Part shown: piece by piece, positions 46,123-55,542 of the stretch
Numbering within the stretch: the stretch's first letter is position 1
Layout of the letters: the number at the start of each line of letters is the position of its first letter
Assembly (NCBI GenBank): GCA_023284085.1
Contig: JAKVHY010000023.1
Coordinates: forward strand, 1 to 64,000
DNA length: 64,000 nucleotides
Source of the DNA: Shewanella benthica
GTDB lineage: Bacteria; Pseudomonadota; Gammaproteobacteria; Enterobacterales; Shewanellaceae
Direction: 5' to 3'
Position numbers and translations under genes: made by a program
The notes under the pieces: model-generated
The model's input: the letters and a program-made list of their open reading frames with translations, nothing else
What the model was told of the DNA's origin: nothing
Databases searched by the model: none

Positions 46123-48021
46123 ATGCTTACTATCAAACAGAAGATATTACTGACGGTCACGTTAGCCGTGCTGTTATCCACCATACTCGTTGGTGTGCTG
46201 AGTCAACGCAGCGCTAAACAAGTCATAGAACAGCGCATGTTGACCTCCGAACTGCCAAACATGATGCTGCAGATCCGCAATAAGGTTGAGCTAGATATCT
46301 CCACCTTGATGAATGCCGCCGAACAACTCGCCAACAGCCCTATGCTGATTCAATGGCTGGAAAATGACAGACCCGAAGCCGAAGAGCCTCTGGTAGTCAA
46401 TCAGCTGAAGCAGATCACCCGCCAGTATGATCTCGCGCAGGCCTCCTTCGCCGACAGGGATACAGGCGCCTACTACACCCAAGACGGTTTCCTCAGAGAG
46501 TTAACTCCAGGTCAAGACGATTGGTTCTTCGATTATAAGAACAGCGGTCAAGAGCGTATGCTCAACGTGTTCACCGAAGCCAATGGCGAGGTAAAGCTGT
46601 TTATTAATTACCAACAGCCTTATGGACGTGGCTTAGTCGGACTGGCCAAGTCACTAGACGATATGGTTAGCCTGCTCAGTTCATTCAAGATTGAAAAGAG
46701 CGGCTTCGTCTATCTGGTCGACGCTAAGGGCGAGGTGAAACTGCATCAGAATACTCGCCATATCGGTAAAAACTTGAGTGGCATATACAATAATCAAGCG
46801 AACAACCTACTCAACCGCGATGAATTTAGCCTGACTAAAATTGAGCAGGACGGTCAAACCATCTTGGTTGCCAGCAGTTATATCCCCTCCATGGACTGGT
46901 ATCTAATTGCCCAAGTACCACAAAACGAAGTCTTCGCCATGCTCGAAGAGTCTGCCTATCAGATCCTGATCTGGAGCCTGATAGTCTCTATCATACTCAT
47001 CTCTCTGGCAGTCTTAGTCGCTAGCTCAATAAGCCAGCCAATAGCTAAAGTCGCCATCATGCTACAGGATATTGGTGAAGGTGAAGGCGATCTGCGTCAG
47101 CGTCTCCCCGTTAAGGGTAATGATGAACTGGCTAAATTAGCCATGGGATTCAACAGCTTCATTAGCAAAATCCAGGCATCTATTATCGAAGTCGGGGAAA
47201 CCAGCGAGCAACTGAGCCAGTCGGCAAAAGATGTCGCCAATCAGGCACAACAAACGCTGTCCGATAGCCAGCAGCAGAAAGATCAGACCATGATGGTTGT
47301 TACCGCCATCAACGAGATGGGTGCCACAGTCAATGAGATTGCAGGCAATGCGGCCCTGGCAGCCGATACAGCCAGAAATGCCGACGCTCAGTCTAATACA
47401 GGCCAAGAAGTGGTGACTCGCGCTCGTGATACCATCAATCTTCTTTCAGATGACGTTGAACAGGTTGGTGAAGTCATCGAGTCTCTGGCCACACACACTA
47501 AGTCTATCGAAAGTATTCTTGATGTTATTCGTGCAGTTTCCGACCAAACCAACTTGTTGGCACTCAATGCAGCCATTGAGGCCGCAAGGGCCGGTGAAGC
47601 GGGTCGCGGTTTTGCCGTCGTTGCCGATGAAGTAAGAAATCTCGCTTCCCGCACTGCAACTTCGACGAATGAAGTCCAGATCATGATTGATAAATTACAG
47701 ACAGAAGCGACTCGTGCTGTCGAGGCTATGGCCCAGAGTAGAGCTCGCTCTCAGGAAGGTGTCACCGCCGTCGACGAAGCCAGCCAATCACTGACAGGCA
47801 TAAGCGAGCAGATAGGGCATATTACCGATATGAATATTCAAGTGGCTGCGGCAACGGAAGAGCAATCGACGGTAGTGGAAGATATCAATCGTAATGTCAC
47901 CGAGATCAACGATATCACTCAGAGAACCTCCGATACCGCCCATGCGGCTGCACAAGCGAGCCAAGCTTTGAATCAGTTGGCGAGCCGATTAGATACGTTA
48001 GTGGCAGGATTTAAGGTTTAG
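46123..48021 (+). CDS. Methyl-accepting chemotaxis protein with Cache-type sensor
   Basis: Transmembrane chemoreceptor of about 632 residues: TM1 (about 7-29), a double-Cache-like periplasmic domain (QDDWFFDYKNSG, FINYQQPYG, GFVYLVDAKGEVKLH), TM2 (near 285-305), HAMP, then the signalling coiled coil with the hairpin-tip sequence SDQTNLLALNAAIEAARAGE. A TTG at 46102 extends the frame, but the ATG at 46123 suits the signal-anchor. The ligand is not predictable. Nine bases after its stop a heptad palindrome begins. Confidence 0.94.
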   Translation: MLTIKQKILLTVTLAVLLSTILVGVLSQRSAKQVIEQRMLTSELPNMMLQIRNKVELDISTLMNAAEQLANSPMLIQWLENDRPEAEEPLVVNQLKQITRQYDLAQASFADRDTGAYYTQDGFLRELTPGQDDWFFDYKNSGQERMLNVFTEANGEVKLFINYQQPYGRGLVGLAKSLDDMVSLLSSFKIEKSGFVYLVDAKGEVKLHQNTRHIGKNLSGIYNNQANNLLNRDEFSLTKIEQDGQTILVASSYIPSMDWYLIAQVPQNEVFAMLEESAYQILIWSLIVSIILISLAVLVASSISQPIAKVAIMLQDIGEGEGDLRQRLPVKGNDELAKLAMGFNSFISKIQASIIEVGETSEQLSQSAKDVANQAQQTLSDSQQQKDQTMMVVTAINEMGATVNEIAGNAALAADTARNADAQSNTGQEVVTRARDTINLLSDDVEQVGEVIESLATHTKSIESILDVIRAVSDQTNLLALNAAIEAARAGEAGRGFAVVADEVRNLASRTATSTNEVQIMIDKLQTEATRAVEAMAQSRARSQEGVTAVDEASQSLTGISEQIGHITDMNIQVAAATEEQSTVVEDINRNVTEINDITQRTSDTAHAAAQASQALNQLASRLDTLVAGFKV

Positions 48022-48030
48022 GAAGACTTG

Positions 48031-48065
48031 AGTTCCTAGGTTCTAGTTTCTAGAACCTAGGAACT
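48031..48065. repeat. CTAG heptad palindrome 3' of the MCP gene
   Basis: Perfect 15-base inverted repeat AGTTCCTAGGTTCTA / TAGAACCTAGGAACT with a five-base loop. The CTAG tetramers in each arm are seven bases apart. No T-run follows. Confidence 0.92.
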
Positions 48066-48088
48066 TGGCTTTTAATAGTTTAACTCAC

Positions 48089-48466
48089 TTATATTCGTGG
48101 TTTTATGAAGGTGATCGACAAGGGATACTTATAACTGATCCCTTCACTGGCCTTCATGGCCGCAATAATCGTTAGCACGATATCCACTATCGCCAGCAGT
48201 CCAATCAGAATGAAACCAATACCGACAAGCATCAGCACACAACTTATCATCACCCAGATGATCATACTAATCTTAAAGTTCAAACAGTTACGACCACATT
48301 CATCGACAAATGGAATCTCATCACGCTTCATCAACCAGACAATAAGCGGCCCGAGTATGCTGCCAAATGGAATCAAATAGCCCACAAAGCTAGCCACCTG
48401 TACCAAGATACCCATGTTCATCTCATCTCTGGTGAGCCCTTGTACTTCTTCTGTTTGCTCTGTCAC
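48089..48466 (-). CDS. DUF4870-type small membrane protein
   Basis: Inner-membrane protein of about 125 residues with three to four TM helices. The order GILVQVASFVGYLIPFGSILGPLIVWLMKRDE, then NCLNFKISMII, then a C-terminal helix pair, matches the DUF4870 family. The frame opens at 48490, but GTG 48466 has AAGGAG eight bases upstream and is preferred. Function unknown. It is convergent with the MCP gene. Confidence 0.8.
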   Translation of the reverse strand: MTEQTEEVQGLTRDEMNMGILVQVASFVGYLIPFGSILGPLIVWLMKRDEIPFVDECGRNCLNFKISMIIWVMISCVLMLVGIGFILIGLLAIVDIVLTIIAAMKASEGISYKYPLSITFIKPRI

Positions 48467-48534
48467 TCGCTTCTCTCCTTGAAATATCACATTAATAACA
48501 CGTTTCTGACTAAGTCTAACTGCTTACGCTAGCC

Positions 48535-49227
48535 CTACACAGGGCCGAAGAGGCGCATCTGCCAATTTTCAATTTTTTGATTGTCTAATCGCCTATGTAA
48601 GCTATTAACCCAAGAAGCGGCAAGACCTTCACAGGAAGCCAGACGATCATAGCTTTGGGCATCGAATTCGGTAGTAAAATAGATTTTCATCGCATCTCGC
48701 ACACTGATATCGGTGCGGCGCTCTTTCAAATAGACACTCGCATCTTGGGTGATCTCGCCGGCTTTAACGACACGATAAAACCAGCCACACAAACCACTTG
48801 TCTGCATGGCTAAGGCAAATTCTTTATGACCAAATTGGGTATTTAACTTGAAGCAAGGCGATCTTGGCTGGGTGACCTCTAGCTCCACCTCACCTATGGA
48901 TATGATGTCGCCGATATTGACCTGAGTCTCATCCAACCCCACGGTACTGATGTTCTCACCCATGGCTGGCGCATCTTTAAAACCAGCCATCATGTCCCAG
49001 CGACGATACTGGCCATAATGCTCCCGGGGAAAGTGATGCAGCACTCTGTCTAAGCCGCCATGATGCTTAGGATCGGCCTGAGCATCCCCCATGATGCGAT
49101 CGATTTCGACCCACAGCGAGGCTGAAGACTTTTTATGGGATATGCCACTGAAGACCCCCGTGGCATCACTTACCTCTTCACCCAGATAGAGGCCAGACAA
49201 ACGTTTAACCAGCAATTTTGCCGACAT
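48535..49227 (-). CDS. MOSC-domain protein (YiiM-like)
   Basis: Cytoplasmic protein of 230 residues. The MOSC domain has KHHGGLDRVLHHFPREHY, GENISTVGL and QPRSPCFKL, where the Cys is the expected Mo ligand. A C-terminal three-helix extension (about 175-225) is like that of E. coli YiiM, which binds Moco and detoxifies N-hydroxylated bases. It fits the Moco genes nearby but is not in their operon. Substrate here is inferred. Confidence 0.87.
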   Translation of the reverse strand: MSAKLLVKRLSGLYLGEEVSDATGVFSGISHKKSSASLWVEIDRIMGDAQADPKHHGGLDRVLHHFPREHYGQYRRWDMMAGFKDAPAMGENISTVGLDETQVNIGDIISIGEVELEVTQPRSPCFKLNTQFGHKEFALAMQTSGLCGWFYRVVKAGEITQDASVYLKERRTDISVRDAMKIYFTTEFDAQSYDRLASCEGLAASWVNSLHRRLDNQKIENWQMRLFGPV

Positions 49228-49316
49228 CCAAGTGATCCTTTATATCGAATAGTAAGTTCAGTAGGCTAATACAAATCTGAACCAGAGGCTATCGAGATCT
49301 TTCTCTGGCTTCCATG

Positions 49317-50774
49317 CTACTGAGATAACACCACGCGATCCCTGCCACACTCTTTGGCCTGATACAGGGCAACATCGACGCGATTTATCATCTCGGCAGG
49401 GGTTTCATTGGGCTTATACTCGGCGACACCTAGACTCACGGTAACGCTCAGCTCATACTCATTCACCCTGATCTTCCGCTGAGCTATGGTATCTCGTATA
49501 CGCTCGGCAATATCCGCCCCATGGCTCAACTCGATATTAGGCAACAGCAGCAGAAACTCCTCCCCGCCCCAACGACAGACAATATCATGCTCTCGTAACT
49601 GATTTCTCAGTATGTTAGTCACCGTTTTTATCACCAGATCACCGATACCATGACCATAATTATCATTCACCCTTTTGAAGTTATCTATATCCAACAGCAC
49701 TATCGAGACACTAGTCTGGTTTTCACTGGCTTCAATAAGTGCCTTATCGAAATACTCTTCAAACACCTGACGATTCGCGGCTCCGGTTAATTTATCCGTC
49801 GAGGCCATATGCTCTAATTTTCGTTGATAGCGGCCTAAGGTCAGGTTAGCGACGAACAAAATCCCGATAGTGACGAGGAAGCTAATGAGTAAGTTTCCCC
49901 AGAAAGTCGTCAATAACTTACGCTCACTCTCCACCTCCTCCTGCTCAACGATGAGATACCACTTAAATTCAGGTACTAAACGGCTATTGATATACACAGT
50001 CTTACCGTCTCTGACATAGGAGAGAGAGGCGCTGGGGCTGGTTAAAATCCGCGTCGCCAGTTTATCTAACCCCGGCGTGTCTTGCAGTGTCTGGCTCCCG
50101 GTGAAATGGTCTCCATTGAGAGTAACCTTGCCCTCTCTATTGACGAAGAAAACATGACGGTTATATCTTTTCTGATAAAGCTCTACCAGTTTCTTCACCT
50201 TCTCCACGGCTAAACCGACCCCAGTAACACCGATAAAGTTACCGTCAAAATCAAACACTTTATAATTCACATAAACCACGATACGCTTCTTATCCGCCGA
50301 ATCGGGATCGATATTGATCTCGTAAAGTTCAGACTCTGGCAGAGACCGGACACGAAAATACCAAGCATCTTCGGGATCAGTATCTTGGATCTGTTTCAAA
50401 ATGCCAGTGGAGTGATAATAATTTCTGCTCTTCTCGGAGATAAAAAAACTGGTCACTGTATCGTATTTACCTTGGATCTCGCGTAAATACCGGATCAGCT
50501 TTTGCGGGTCTTGTTCCGCATCCAGAGTCCAGTCGCGAACGAAGGTATCTTGTGCCATCAGCGAAGAAATAAAGATGGGTCGCAGCAGATCTTGCTGAAT
50601 TTCGGAATAGATGTTGTCACTGGTAAGCGGCAAGGTATTCTCTTCGATCTGCTCACTGAGGGAGTCATGGGCGACGCGGTAACTGATACTGCTAGTTAAC
50701 AGAAACGCACTCAAGAGTAGGATCGACAGGATCCAAGTGAACTTCTTCTTATCATTCCAAACGGTATTACCCAT
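49317..50774 (-). CDS. Membrane diguanylate cyclase with Cache-type sensor
   Basis: Makes cyclic di-GMP in response to a periplasmic signal. TM1 lies near residues 11-31 from ATG 50774. A double-Cache-like region follows (EDAWYFRVR, GVTGVGLAVEKVKKLV), then TM2 near 290-310 and a GGDEF domain with an active-site GGEEF (CRWGGEEFLLLLP). There is no EAL domain. A GTG seven codons upstream is the other possible start. It is a single gene. Confidence 0.92.
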   Translation of the reverse strand: MGNTVWNDKKKFTWILSILLLSAFLLTSSISYRVAHDSLSEQIEENTLPLTSDNIYSEIQQDLLRPIFISSLMAQDTFVRDWTLDAEQDPQKLIRYLREIQGKYDTVTSFFISEKSRNYYHSTGILKQIQDTDPEDAWYFRVRSLPESELYEINIDPDSADKKRIVVYVNYKVFDFDGNFIGVTGVGLAVEKVKKLVELYQKRYNRHVFFVNREGKVTLNGDHFTGSQTLQDTPGLDKLATRILTSPSASLSYVRDGKTVYINSRLVPEFKWYLIVEQEEVESERKLLTTFWGNLLISFLVTIGILFVANLTLGRYQRKLEHMASTDKLTGAANRQVFEEYFDKALIEASENQTSVSIVLLDIDNFKRVNDNYGHGIGDLVIKTVTNILRNQLREHDIVCRWGGEEFLLLLPNIELSHGADIAERIRDTIAQRKIRVNEYELSVTVSLGVAEYKPNETPAEMINRVDVALYQAKECGRDRVVLSQ

Positions 50775-50983
50775 ATGTCTACATCCAGTTGTCACAGGTT
50801 CAGACGATTTAAAAGCACAAATGTAACGACAATGTAAATATTAACCTAAAAATGGGCTAGATGGCAGTAAATAAACCCTAAAAATGAAGAGCATAGAATT
50901 CGATATGAGTATGCTTAGCATTAATGAATAGAGATAAATAGAGAGCAATAGCGATAAGGCCAAGCTGACGGAAGATAAAAAAA

Positions 50984-51005
50984 TGCCCTGCTGGGGGGCA
51001 GGGCA
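50984..51005 (-). terminator. Rho-independent terminator
   Basis: Eight-base stem TGCCCTGC / GCAGGGCA with a G-rich loop, followed on the minus strand by seven T. It lies about 160 bases after the PfkB-type gene, beyond the heptad repeat. Confidence 0.85.
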
Positions 51006-51120
51006 AAGCACATGATAAAAACGAATAAAAAGTGGAAGAGTAGAGATGTAAAACTCTATGGGCTTAGGATATAACGACAAGGTTACAGGCAGATGGCGAA
51101 GGGATGAGAGATTTATGACA

Positions 51121-51152
51121 AGCTCCTAGGACCTAGATTCTAGTTCCTAGGA
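51121..51152. repeat. CTAG heptad repeat 3' of the PfkB gene
   Basis: Four CTAG tetramers at 7-base steps (CCTAGGA, CCTAGAT, TCTAGTT, CCTAGGA). The outer units are inverted copies of each other. It ends 14 bases from the stop codon of the minus-strand kinase gene. Confidence 0.9.
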
Positions 51153-51166
51153 AAACAGAGCTTCCT

Positions 51167-52003
51167 CTATTCAAGATATGCCTTTAATGCTTCCCCAGGG
51201 ATTGAGCTTTGCGTCGCCACGGCAAATGCCGCCCATTGTGCGCCCTCTTTCATGGCATCTATGATGGTGAGTCCAGTTGTCATGCCATGAATCAAACCCG
51301 ATGCATAGGCATCACCAGCTCCTGTAGTATCGACAACGTTAGAGGTCATCGCTGCTACATGCGTGCTGTCATTTCCAGAGTAAAGTATTGCCCCATCACC
51401 ACCGTCGGTAACGATAAAATATTTTAGGGAGTCTCCAGCTATGCTCAAGCCATATTTCCAAGGGGTGAGGTCACTTCGCTCTGCCATATCTGTCTTAGAG
51501 GCGATCAAGATATGACAAGGCCTGGGCCTGTCATCTTTCGCCAGCTGGGCAAAGACTAAACTATGGTTCAAGGCAGTTTTAGCCCAACTCACCACGCCTT
51601 CGGCCGATGAGTTAAAATACACGGCATCCCACTGGGACCATACAGGTGGGGCGGGTAATTCGAAAATGGGTCTCTGTGGTCTGATGATGGTGCGCTCGCC
51701 ATCCGGCGTCATCACCAATAACATCTCATTGCTGGCTTCATCGTGTCTTTGGATAAGATGACATTCGATACCTTGAGTACTCGCCTCCGCCAGTAACCAA
51801 TCGCCAATTTTATCTCGTCCCACCTGACTAACCAGGGCGACTCTATGGTGTGCCCATACTAAGCCTAAGCCAGTATTGGCTCCTCCTCCTCCCAGTCTTT
51901 GCCCCCCATCCTGATAATGAAAACGCCCACCAGTCTGTAGAGGCTTATCCAGCTGTAGGATACGGTCACAGTTCAAATTAGCAATTAGAAGAATATTGGC
52001 CAT
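51167..52003 (-). CDS. PfkB-family carbohydrate kinase
   Basis: Cytoplasmic ribokinase-fold kinase of about 278 residues. The N-terminal GGRFHYQDGGQRLGGGGANTG fits the sugar-binding glycine-rich site, and VVDTTGAGDAYASGLIHG carries the catalytic Asp and anion hole. The frame opens at 52075, but ATG 52003 (MANILLIANLNCDRI) starts the first beta-strand as in the family. The substrate (sugar, nucleoside or other) cannot be told. Confidence 0.85.
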   Translation of the reverse strand: MANILLIANLNCDRILQLDKPLQTGGRFHYQDGGQRLGGGGANTGLGLVWAHHRVALVSQVGRDKIGDWLLAEASTQGIECHLIQRHDEASNEMLLVMTPDGERTIIRPQRPIFELPAPPVWSQWDAVYFNSSAEGVVSWAKTALNHSLVFAQLAKDDRPRPCHILIASKTDMAERSDLTPWKYGLSIAGDSLKYFIVTDGGDGAILYSGNDSTHVAAMTSNVVDTTGAGDAYASGLIHGMTTGLTIIDAMKEGAQWAAFAVATQSSIPGEALKAYLE

Positions 52004-52099
52004 TAACAGGCTCGCAATAGAGATGTCATAAAATGATGGTAAGGGATTTTTCCGATGTAGCCAACTCTGATTCAATTAACTTATACTATAGATCAAAAT

Positions 52100-52534
52100 C
52101 TATTTAATAATAAACATGCCTTCACTCTCAGGACGACTGAGCTTAAAACCAAACTTTTTATACAGAGCAGGCACATCGGCCATCAAGGTAATGTAAGCGC
52201 CGCTAGGTGCTTCGCGATCGAGATAATTCATGATTTGCTGCATGATCTCACGCCCTAAGCCCTGCCCCTGATAATCAGGATCGACAGCGATATCGACTAT
52301 TTCAAAATTCAGTGCCCCATCACCAACCACACGTCCCATGGCAATGACCTTGTGTTCTTCACTCTCACCACTCAGGTGAATATGAACGCCATACAGGCTG
52401 CGAGGCAGACCTTTCACCACGGCCTCTTTCGGTCTGGGTGTCAGCCCTGAGATGAGTCTTAATCTGATAAAATCATCTACGGGGGCGACTTCTTCAATAG
52501 TGGATAAATTAGCAACTAGCTCAGGCATAGGCAT
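52100..52534 (-). CDS. GNAT-family acetyltransferase
   Basis: Acetyl-CoA-dependent N-acetyltransferase of about 144 residues. The acetyl-CoA loop is IAVDPDYQGQGLGREIM, and LYKKFGFKLS is typical of the last strand. ATG 52534 shares one base with the stop of the preceding GNAT gene (TAATG), suggesting coupling; ATG 52555 is an alternative. Substrate unknown. Confidence 0.85.
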   Translation of the reverse strand: MPMPELVANLSTIEEVAPVDDFIRLRLISGLTPRPKEAVVKGLPRSLYGVHIHLSGESEEHKVIAMGRVVGDGALNFEIVDIAVDPDYQGQGLGREIMQQIMNYLDREAPSGAYITLMADVPALYKKFGFKLSRPESEGMFIIK

Positions 52535-53094
52535 TAACCAACAAGGGATCTCCATTCTGAAGCTAGCATGGCATATTGAAATTCACTGCCCCAAGCCCCC
52601 TTAAAAAACACATTCTCGATAAAATGCGCTTCTCGTCTAAAGCCCACTCTCTCTAACAGCAACCAGGATGGGACATTTTCGGCATCGGTCGTCGCTATAA
52701 CTCTATGGGACTTCAGCTGAGTAAACAGATATGTTAGCAGACCAAGTACGGCTTCAGATGCAAACCCTTGTCCCTGAAAATCAGGCGCAAAGGTAAAGCC
52801 AATCTCTATCTGCTTATCATCGATAAAATGGACCGCTAGATCGCCCAACAACTGATTCTCATCAAGATTTTGAGGCATTTTTGTTGTGATCGCCAACTGA
52901 AACCAGTGGCCTACCTCACCAAATGGCACCCTTTGCATTTTTTCGAACAGAGACAGAGCATCCTGGTAGCTATATTCACTCCAACTCTGATACTTAGCCA
53001 CATCGGGCAAGGCTCTGTAGCCAGCAAAAGATTGCAGATCATTTAGCTCAAACTCACGACAGATAATACGCTCAGTCTGAAATAGAATTTTCAT
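52534..53094 (-). CDS. GNAT-family acetyltransferase (RimJ/RimL-like)
   Basis: N-acetyltransferase of about 186 residues in the group that includes RimJ, RimL and SpeG-like enzymes. It opens with TERIICREFELND, has the acetyl-CoA loop FAPDFQGQGFASEAV, and ends with NVPSWLLLERVGFRREAHF. ATG 53094 lies nine bases after GGAG; earlier starts are weaker. It forms a two-gene operon with the next GNAT gene. Confidence 0.87.
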   Translation of the reverse strand: MKILFQTERIICREFELNDLQSFAGYRALPDVAKYQSWSEYSYQDALSLFEKMQRVPFGEVGHWFQLAITTKMPQNLDENQLLGDLAVHFIDDKQIEIGFTFAPDFQGQGFASEAVLGLLTYLFTQLKSHRVIATTDAENVPSWLLLERVGFRREAHFIENVFFKGAWGSEFQYAMLASEWRSLVG

Positions 53095-53514
53095 ATTTAT
53101 CATCTCCAAAGATTTACCGGAACGAGATTAATCATGACTGGCAATCACTCCCTTTAGGAGCCTCGCCAAAGAATGGCATCATTAGTACATGCCAAACTAC
53201 CTGAAACTAAAATATTTTCAACAGTTCCCAGAGCTTTTCACGGACTAATACCAATCGATATGAAACCATCATATAAATATTAGTAATGACTTTAATTAGC
53301 TCATCTCGATGTAAGAGATCTCTCAAACCCATGTCAGATATAAGTAAGAAATCAGGGCAACAAAAACCAGAAGTCTAACTAACATATTGTTTTATCGTGT
53401 GAAAAACAACATTTCAGTTATGTTACATAAAAATAGTTATATCACCGCGCATTTACCAAAGAAGTAATCTCGTAAAATAGATTCAGACCACGGATGGAAT
53501 TTTAGGATTATTGA
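53095..53514. other. Intergenic region
   Basis: AT-rich, with no gene seen. It holds TAATACCAATCGATAT near 53246, which resembles TAATACCAATCGGTAT at about 25716, a short dispersed motif. Promoters for the genes on both sides should lie here. Confidence 0.5.
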
Positions 53515-53700
53515 ATGGAATCAATAATTAATTTTGAAGAGATCTTAGATCTTGTCGGTAGCCCCGAAAATAGGCTTAAACGTTATCGAGCCTGCCTCAA
53601 TGAGTTCGAGCGTCTCCAATATGATGACCCCTTCATCAAACAGATCCGCTTAGAGGTAGCTCATCTTGAAGAGCAGGTCAAAACACTTGCCAAAATATAA
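53515..53700 (+). CDS. Small conserved-looking protein of unknown function
   Basis: Sixty-one residues, mostly helical and charged, with no signal peptide or TM helix. AGGA lies seven bases before the ATG, and the composition looks like real coding sequence (many Glu, Arg and Leu in heptad-like spacing). I do not recognise a family. It stands alone between divergent and convergent neighbours. Confidence 0.6.
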   Translation: MESIINFEEILDLVGSPENRLKRYRACLNEFERLQYDDPFIKQIRLEVAHLEEQVKTLAKI

Positions 53701-53758
53701 AGGCACTGGGCAGTACTCATTTATACCCTTCACAAGCTGCTGGTTTGAGTGCTAGAAA

Positions 53759-53789
53759 CAAAAAAGGCTGAAGTAAAACTTCAACCTTT
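53759..53789. terminator. Rho-independent terminator (HemN-like gene)
   Basis: Stem of about 12 positions (AAAGGCTGAAGT against ACTTCAACCTTT, one mismatch/wobble) with a three-base loop. On the minus strand a T-run follows, ending the HemN-like gene. It may also serve the small plus-strand gene. Confidence 0.8.
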
Positions 53790-53813
53790 GAATGCATCTT
53801 CATGTGGCACAAA

Positions 53814-55151
53814 TTACATATCACATGCCTTGAGCGGCTTACGTAGCTGAGCGCGCACATTATCCATACCCGAATAAAACTCTTTCATCATCAAGAGGCC
53901 CATCATCTTGCCGTTATCCGTAATAATTAGGTTATCCGGATCACTTGGATCATTCTTGATTGCGCCTATCATTTTCATCGAGGTCATCTCTTTAAACAGC
54001 GCGGTATCAAGGTTTACCCCAAAAGTCTCACGGAAATATTTACGCGATAAACGACCTGAGAACATGCCTAATAAGAAGCGATATTGCATCACATCTTTCT
54101 TACTGTAGTTCTTTTGCTGCTCGACACCCATGCGCCCAGCGGCAATATTTTCATGATATTTACGCAATGAGAAATTATTCACATACAAGGTATCATCTAA
54201 GAAACTAAACGATCCTGAGCCAACACCTAAGTACTCATCATAATCTATGACATATTCATCGAAACCTTCGTCGTTAGCCTTACCGAAGGCCCATGAAGAG
54301 AGCTGAGTATATTGTCCATTTAGACTATTTAAGATCTGACGATATTGACGTGCCATATCTCCCTGAGATGCAGCTAGTTTACCTTTGACACTCTTGCGAG
54401 TCTGATGAGTGATCATCAAAGGATAGGTGGTTATCTGACGTGGATCTAATTTAGCGGCCATATCCAAATCATGCTGGATAATCTCATCTGTTTGCCCACG
54501 AAAACCGAAGATCAAATCAACGTTAATGATCGGGAACAGCTCTTTAGCCGCCATGATCTTATCGAACGTCTGCTGACCTGAGCCAAACTTCTCGATACGA
54601 CCCGTCATCGTAAGAATGTCATCGTTAAAACTCTGCACCCCGATGGACATACGATCCACCAGCCCCTCTAATTGCTTAAAGCCAGGGCTATCTAAATGCT
54701 GAGGATCAGACTCACAAGAGACCTCTTTGATACTCGGAAACAGCTTCTTAGCATGTTCGATAGTACGGGCGAGCTCGTCTTCCAGCACAGTTGTCGTGCC
54801 GCCACCGATATACATGGACTCGAAGTCATAGCCAAGCGCTTTAACCATATCCATCTCTTTACGCAGGGAGATAAAGTAAGCGCGAGCCTTGTCTTCCTTA
54901 AATAGGAAACGATGGAAGGTACAAAATGAGCAGAGCGTATGACAGAAAGGGATATGGGCATAGAGCATGTACTTCTTGCCCTCTATCGGAACAGGCATCA
55001 TGTCGGCAGAGTGAGTATCGAGTCTTAGATTTTTATCCACATAGAACTGCATCACTCGCTCCATAGCGCCGAGCATCCAATTGGGAACGGTAATATCGGC
55101 CTGATAAGGCTTAATAATTTCACTGTGACTTGGCTGAATAATTGAAGACAT
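53814..55151 (-). CDS. HemN-like radical SAM protein
   Basis: Radical SAM enzyme of 445 residues in the oxygen-independent coproporphyrinogen III oxidase superfamily. The cluster motif is CHTLCSFC, preceded by LYAHIPF and followed by MYIGGGTTT and RMSIGVQSFND, all typical. A HemN-type C-terminal domain follows. The group also includes HutW/ChuW heme-degrading enzymes, so it could act in heme use, not heme synthesis. It is a single gene. Confidence 0.85.
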   Translation of the reverse strand: MSSIIQPSHSEIIKPYQADITVPNWMLGAMERVMQFYVDKNLRLDTHSADMMPVPIEGKKYMLYAHIPFCHTLCSFCTFHRFLFKEDKARAYFISLRKEMDMVKALGYDFESMYIGGGTTTVLEDELARTIEHAKKLFPSIKEVSCESDPQHLDSPGFKQLEGLVDRMSIGVQSFNDDILTMTGRIEKFGSGQQTFDKIMAAKELFPIINVDLIFGFRGQTDEIIQHDLDMAAKLDPRQITTYPLMITHQTRKSVKGKLAASQGDMARQYRQILNSLNGQYTQLSSWAFGKANDEGFDEYVIDYDEYLGVGSGSFSFLDDTLYVNNFSLRKYHENIAAGRMGVEQQKNYSKKDVMQYRFLLGMFSGRLSRKYFRETFGVNLDTALFKEMTSMKMIGAIKNDPSDPDNLIITDNGKMMGLLMMKEFYSGMDNVRAQLRKPLKACDM

Positions 55152-55434
55152 AAAATTCCTAACTGCTCGGTCTCAAAGAACAAGGTCCGTGATGAATCGA
55201 GGCGAAAAAAGAGGCACGCATGCTATATTAATCGCACAAAAGTACCACTTAAGTTATAGGTAAAACGTGAACTGGTTATAAGTTATGGCAGCAAAGGATA
55301 CAATCAGTTGGCTTTTGTTAAGCCAGTCATGTTTTAGCCCTTACTCAATAAAGCCCCAGCAGTTGCCAGGAGTTAATCTGCTCTCGTAACCCCTAGCTCG
55401 AAACTTGTTGCTTGTTGCTTACCAGCAGACATAA

Positions 55435-55470
55435 AAAAACACCGCGCCAGCTACCTGACGGGGTGTTTTT
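55435..55470. terminator. Rho-independent terminator after the first fdh operon
   Basis: Outer stem AAAAACACC / GGTGTTTTT with an imperfect inner stem. Runs of A and T flank it, so it can act for the fdh operon on the minus strand, beyond the heptad palindrome. Confidence 0.85.
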
Positions 55471-55474
55471 AATA

Positions 55475-55509
55475 AGTTCCTAGGACCTAGGACCTAGAGC
55501 CTAGGAACT
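55475..55509. repeat. CTAG heptad palindrome 3' of fdhC (first operon)
   Basis: AGTTCCTAGG at one end and CCTAGGAACT at the other are inverted copies, with further CTAG tetramers between them at 7-base steps. It lies 33 bases from the fdhC stop. Confidence 0.9.
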
Positions 55510-55542
55510 CGTAGCTCGAAACTCGAAACTCTTAGCTAAAGC

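Larger units (their letters stand above)
50775..51166. other. Intergenic region
   Basis: Contains a strong minus-strand terminator (50984-51005) and a heptad repeat (51121-51152), both downstream of the PfkB-type gene, plus the promoter region of the diguanylate cyclase gene. The 79-codon minus-strand frame here crosses the terminator and is not a gene. Confidence 0.55.
55152..55542. other. Intergenic region with repeats and a terminator
   Basis: Holds the promoter region of the HemN-like gene, a terminator (55435-55470) and a heptad palindrome (55475-55509). Two further 7-base direct repeats lie here: TTGTTGC twice near 55406-55419 and CGAAACT twice near 55517-55530. No gene is seen. Confidence 0.6.

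Noticed and set aside
50841..51080. 79-codon minus-strand frame
   Set aside because: It runs through a strong terminator on the same strand and has low-complexity Leu/Ser content.
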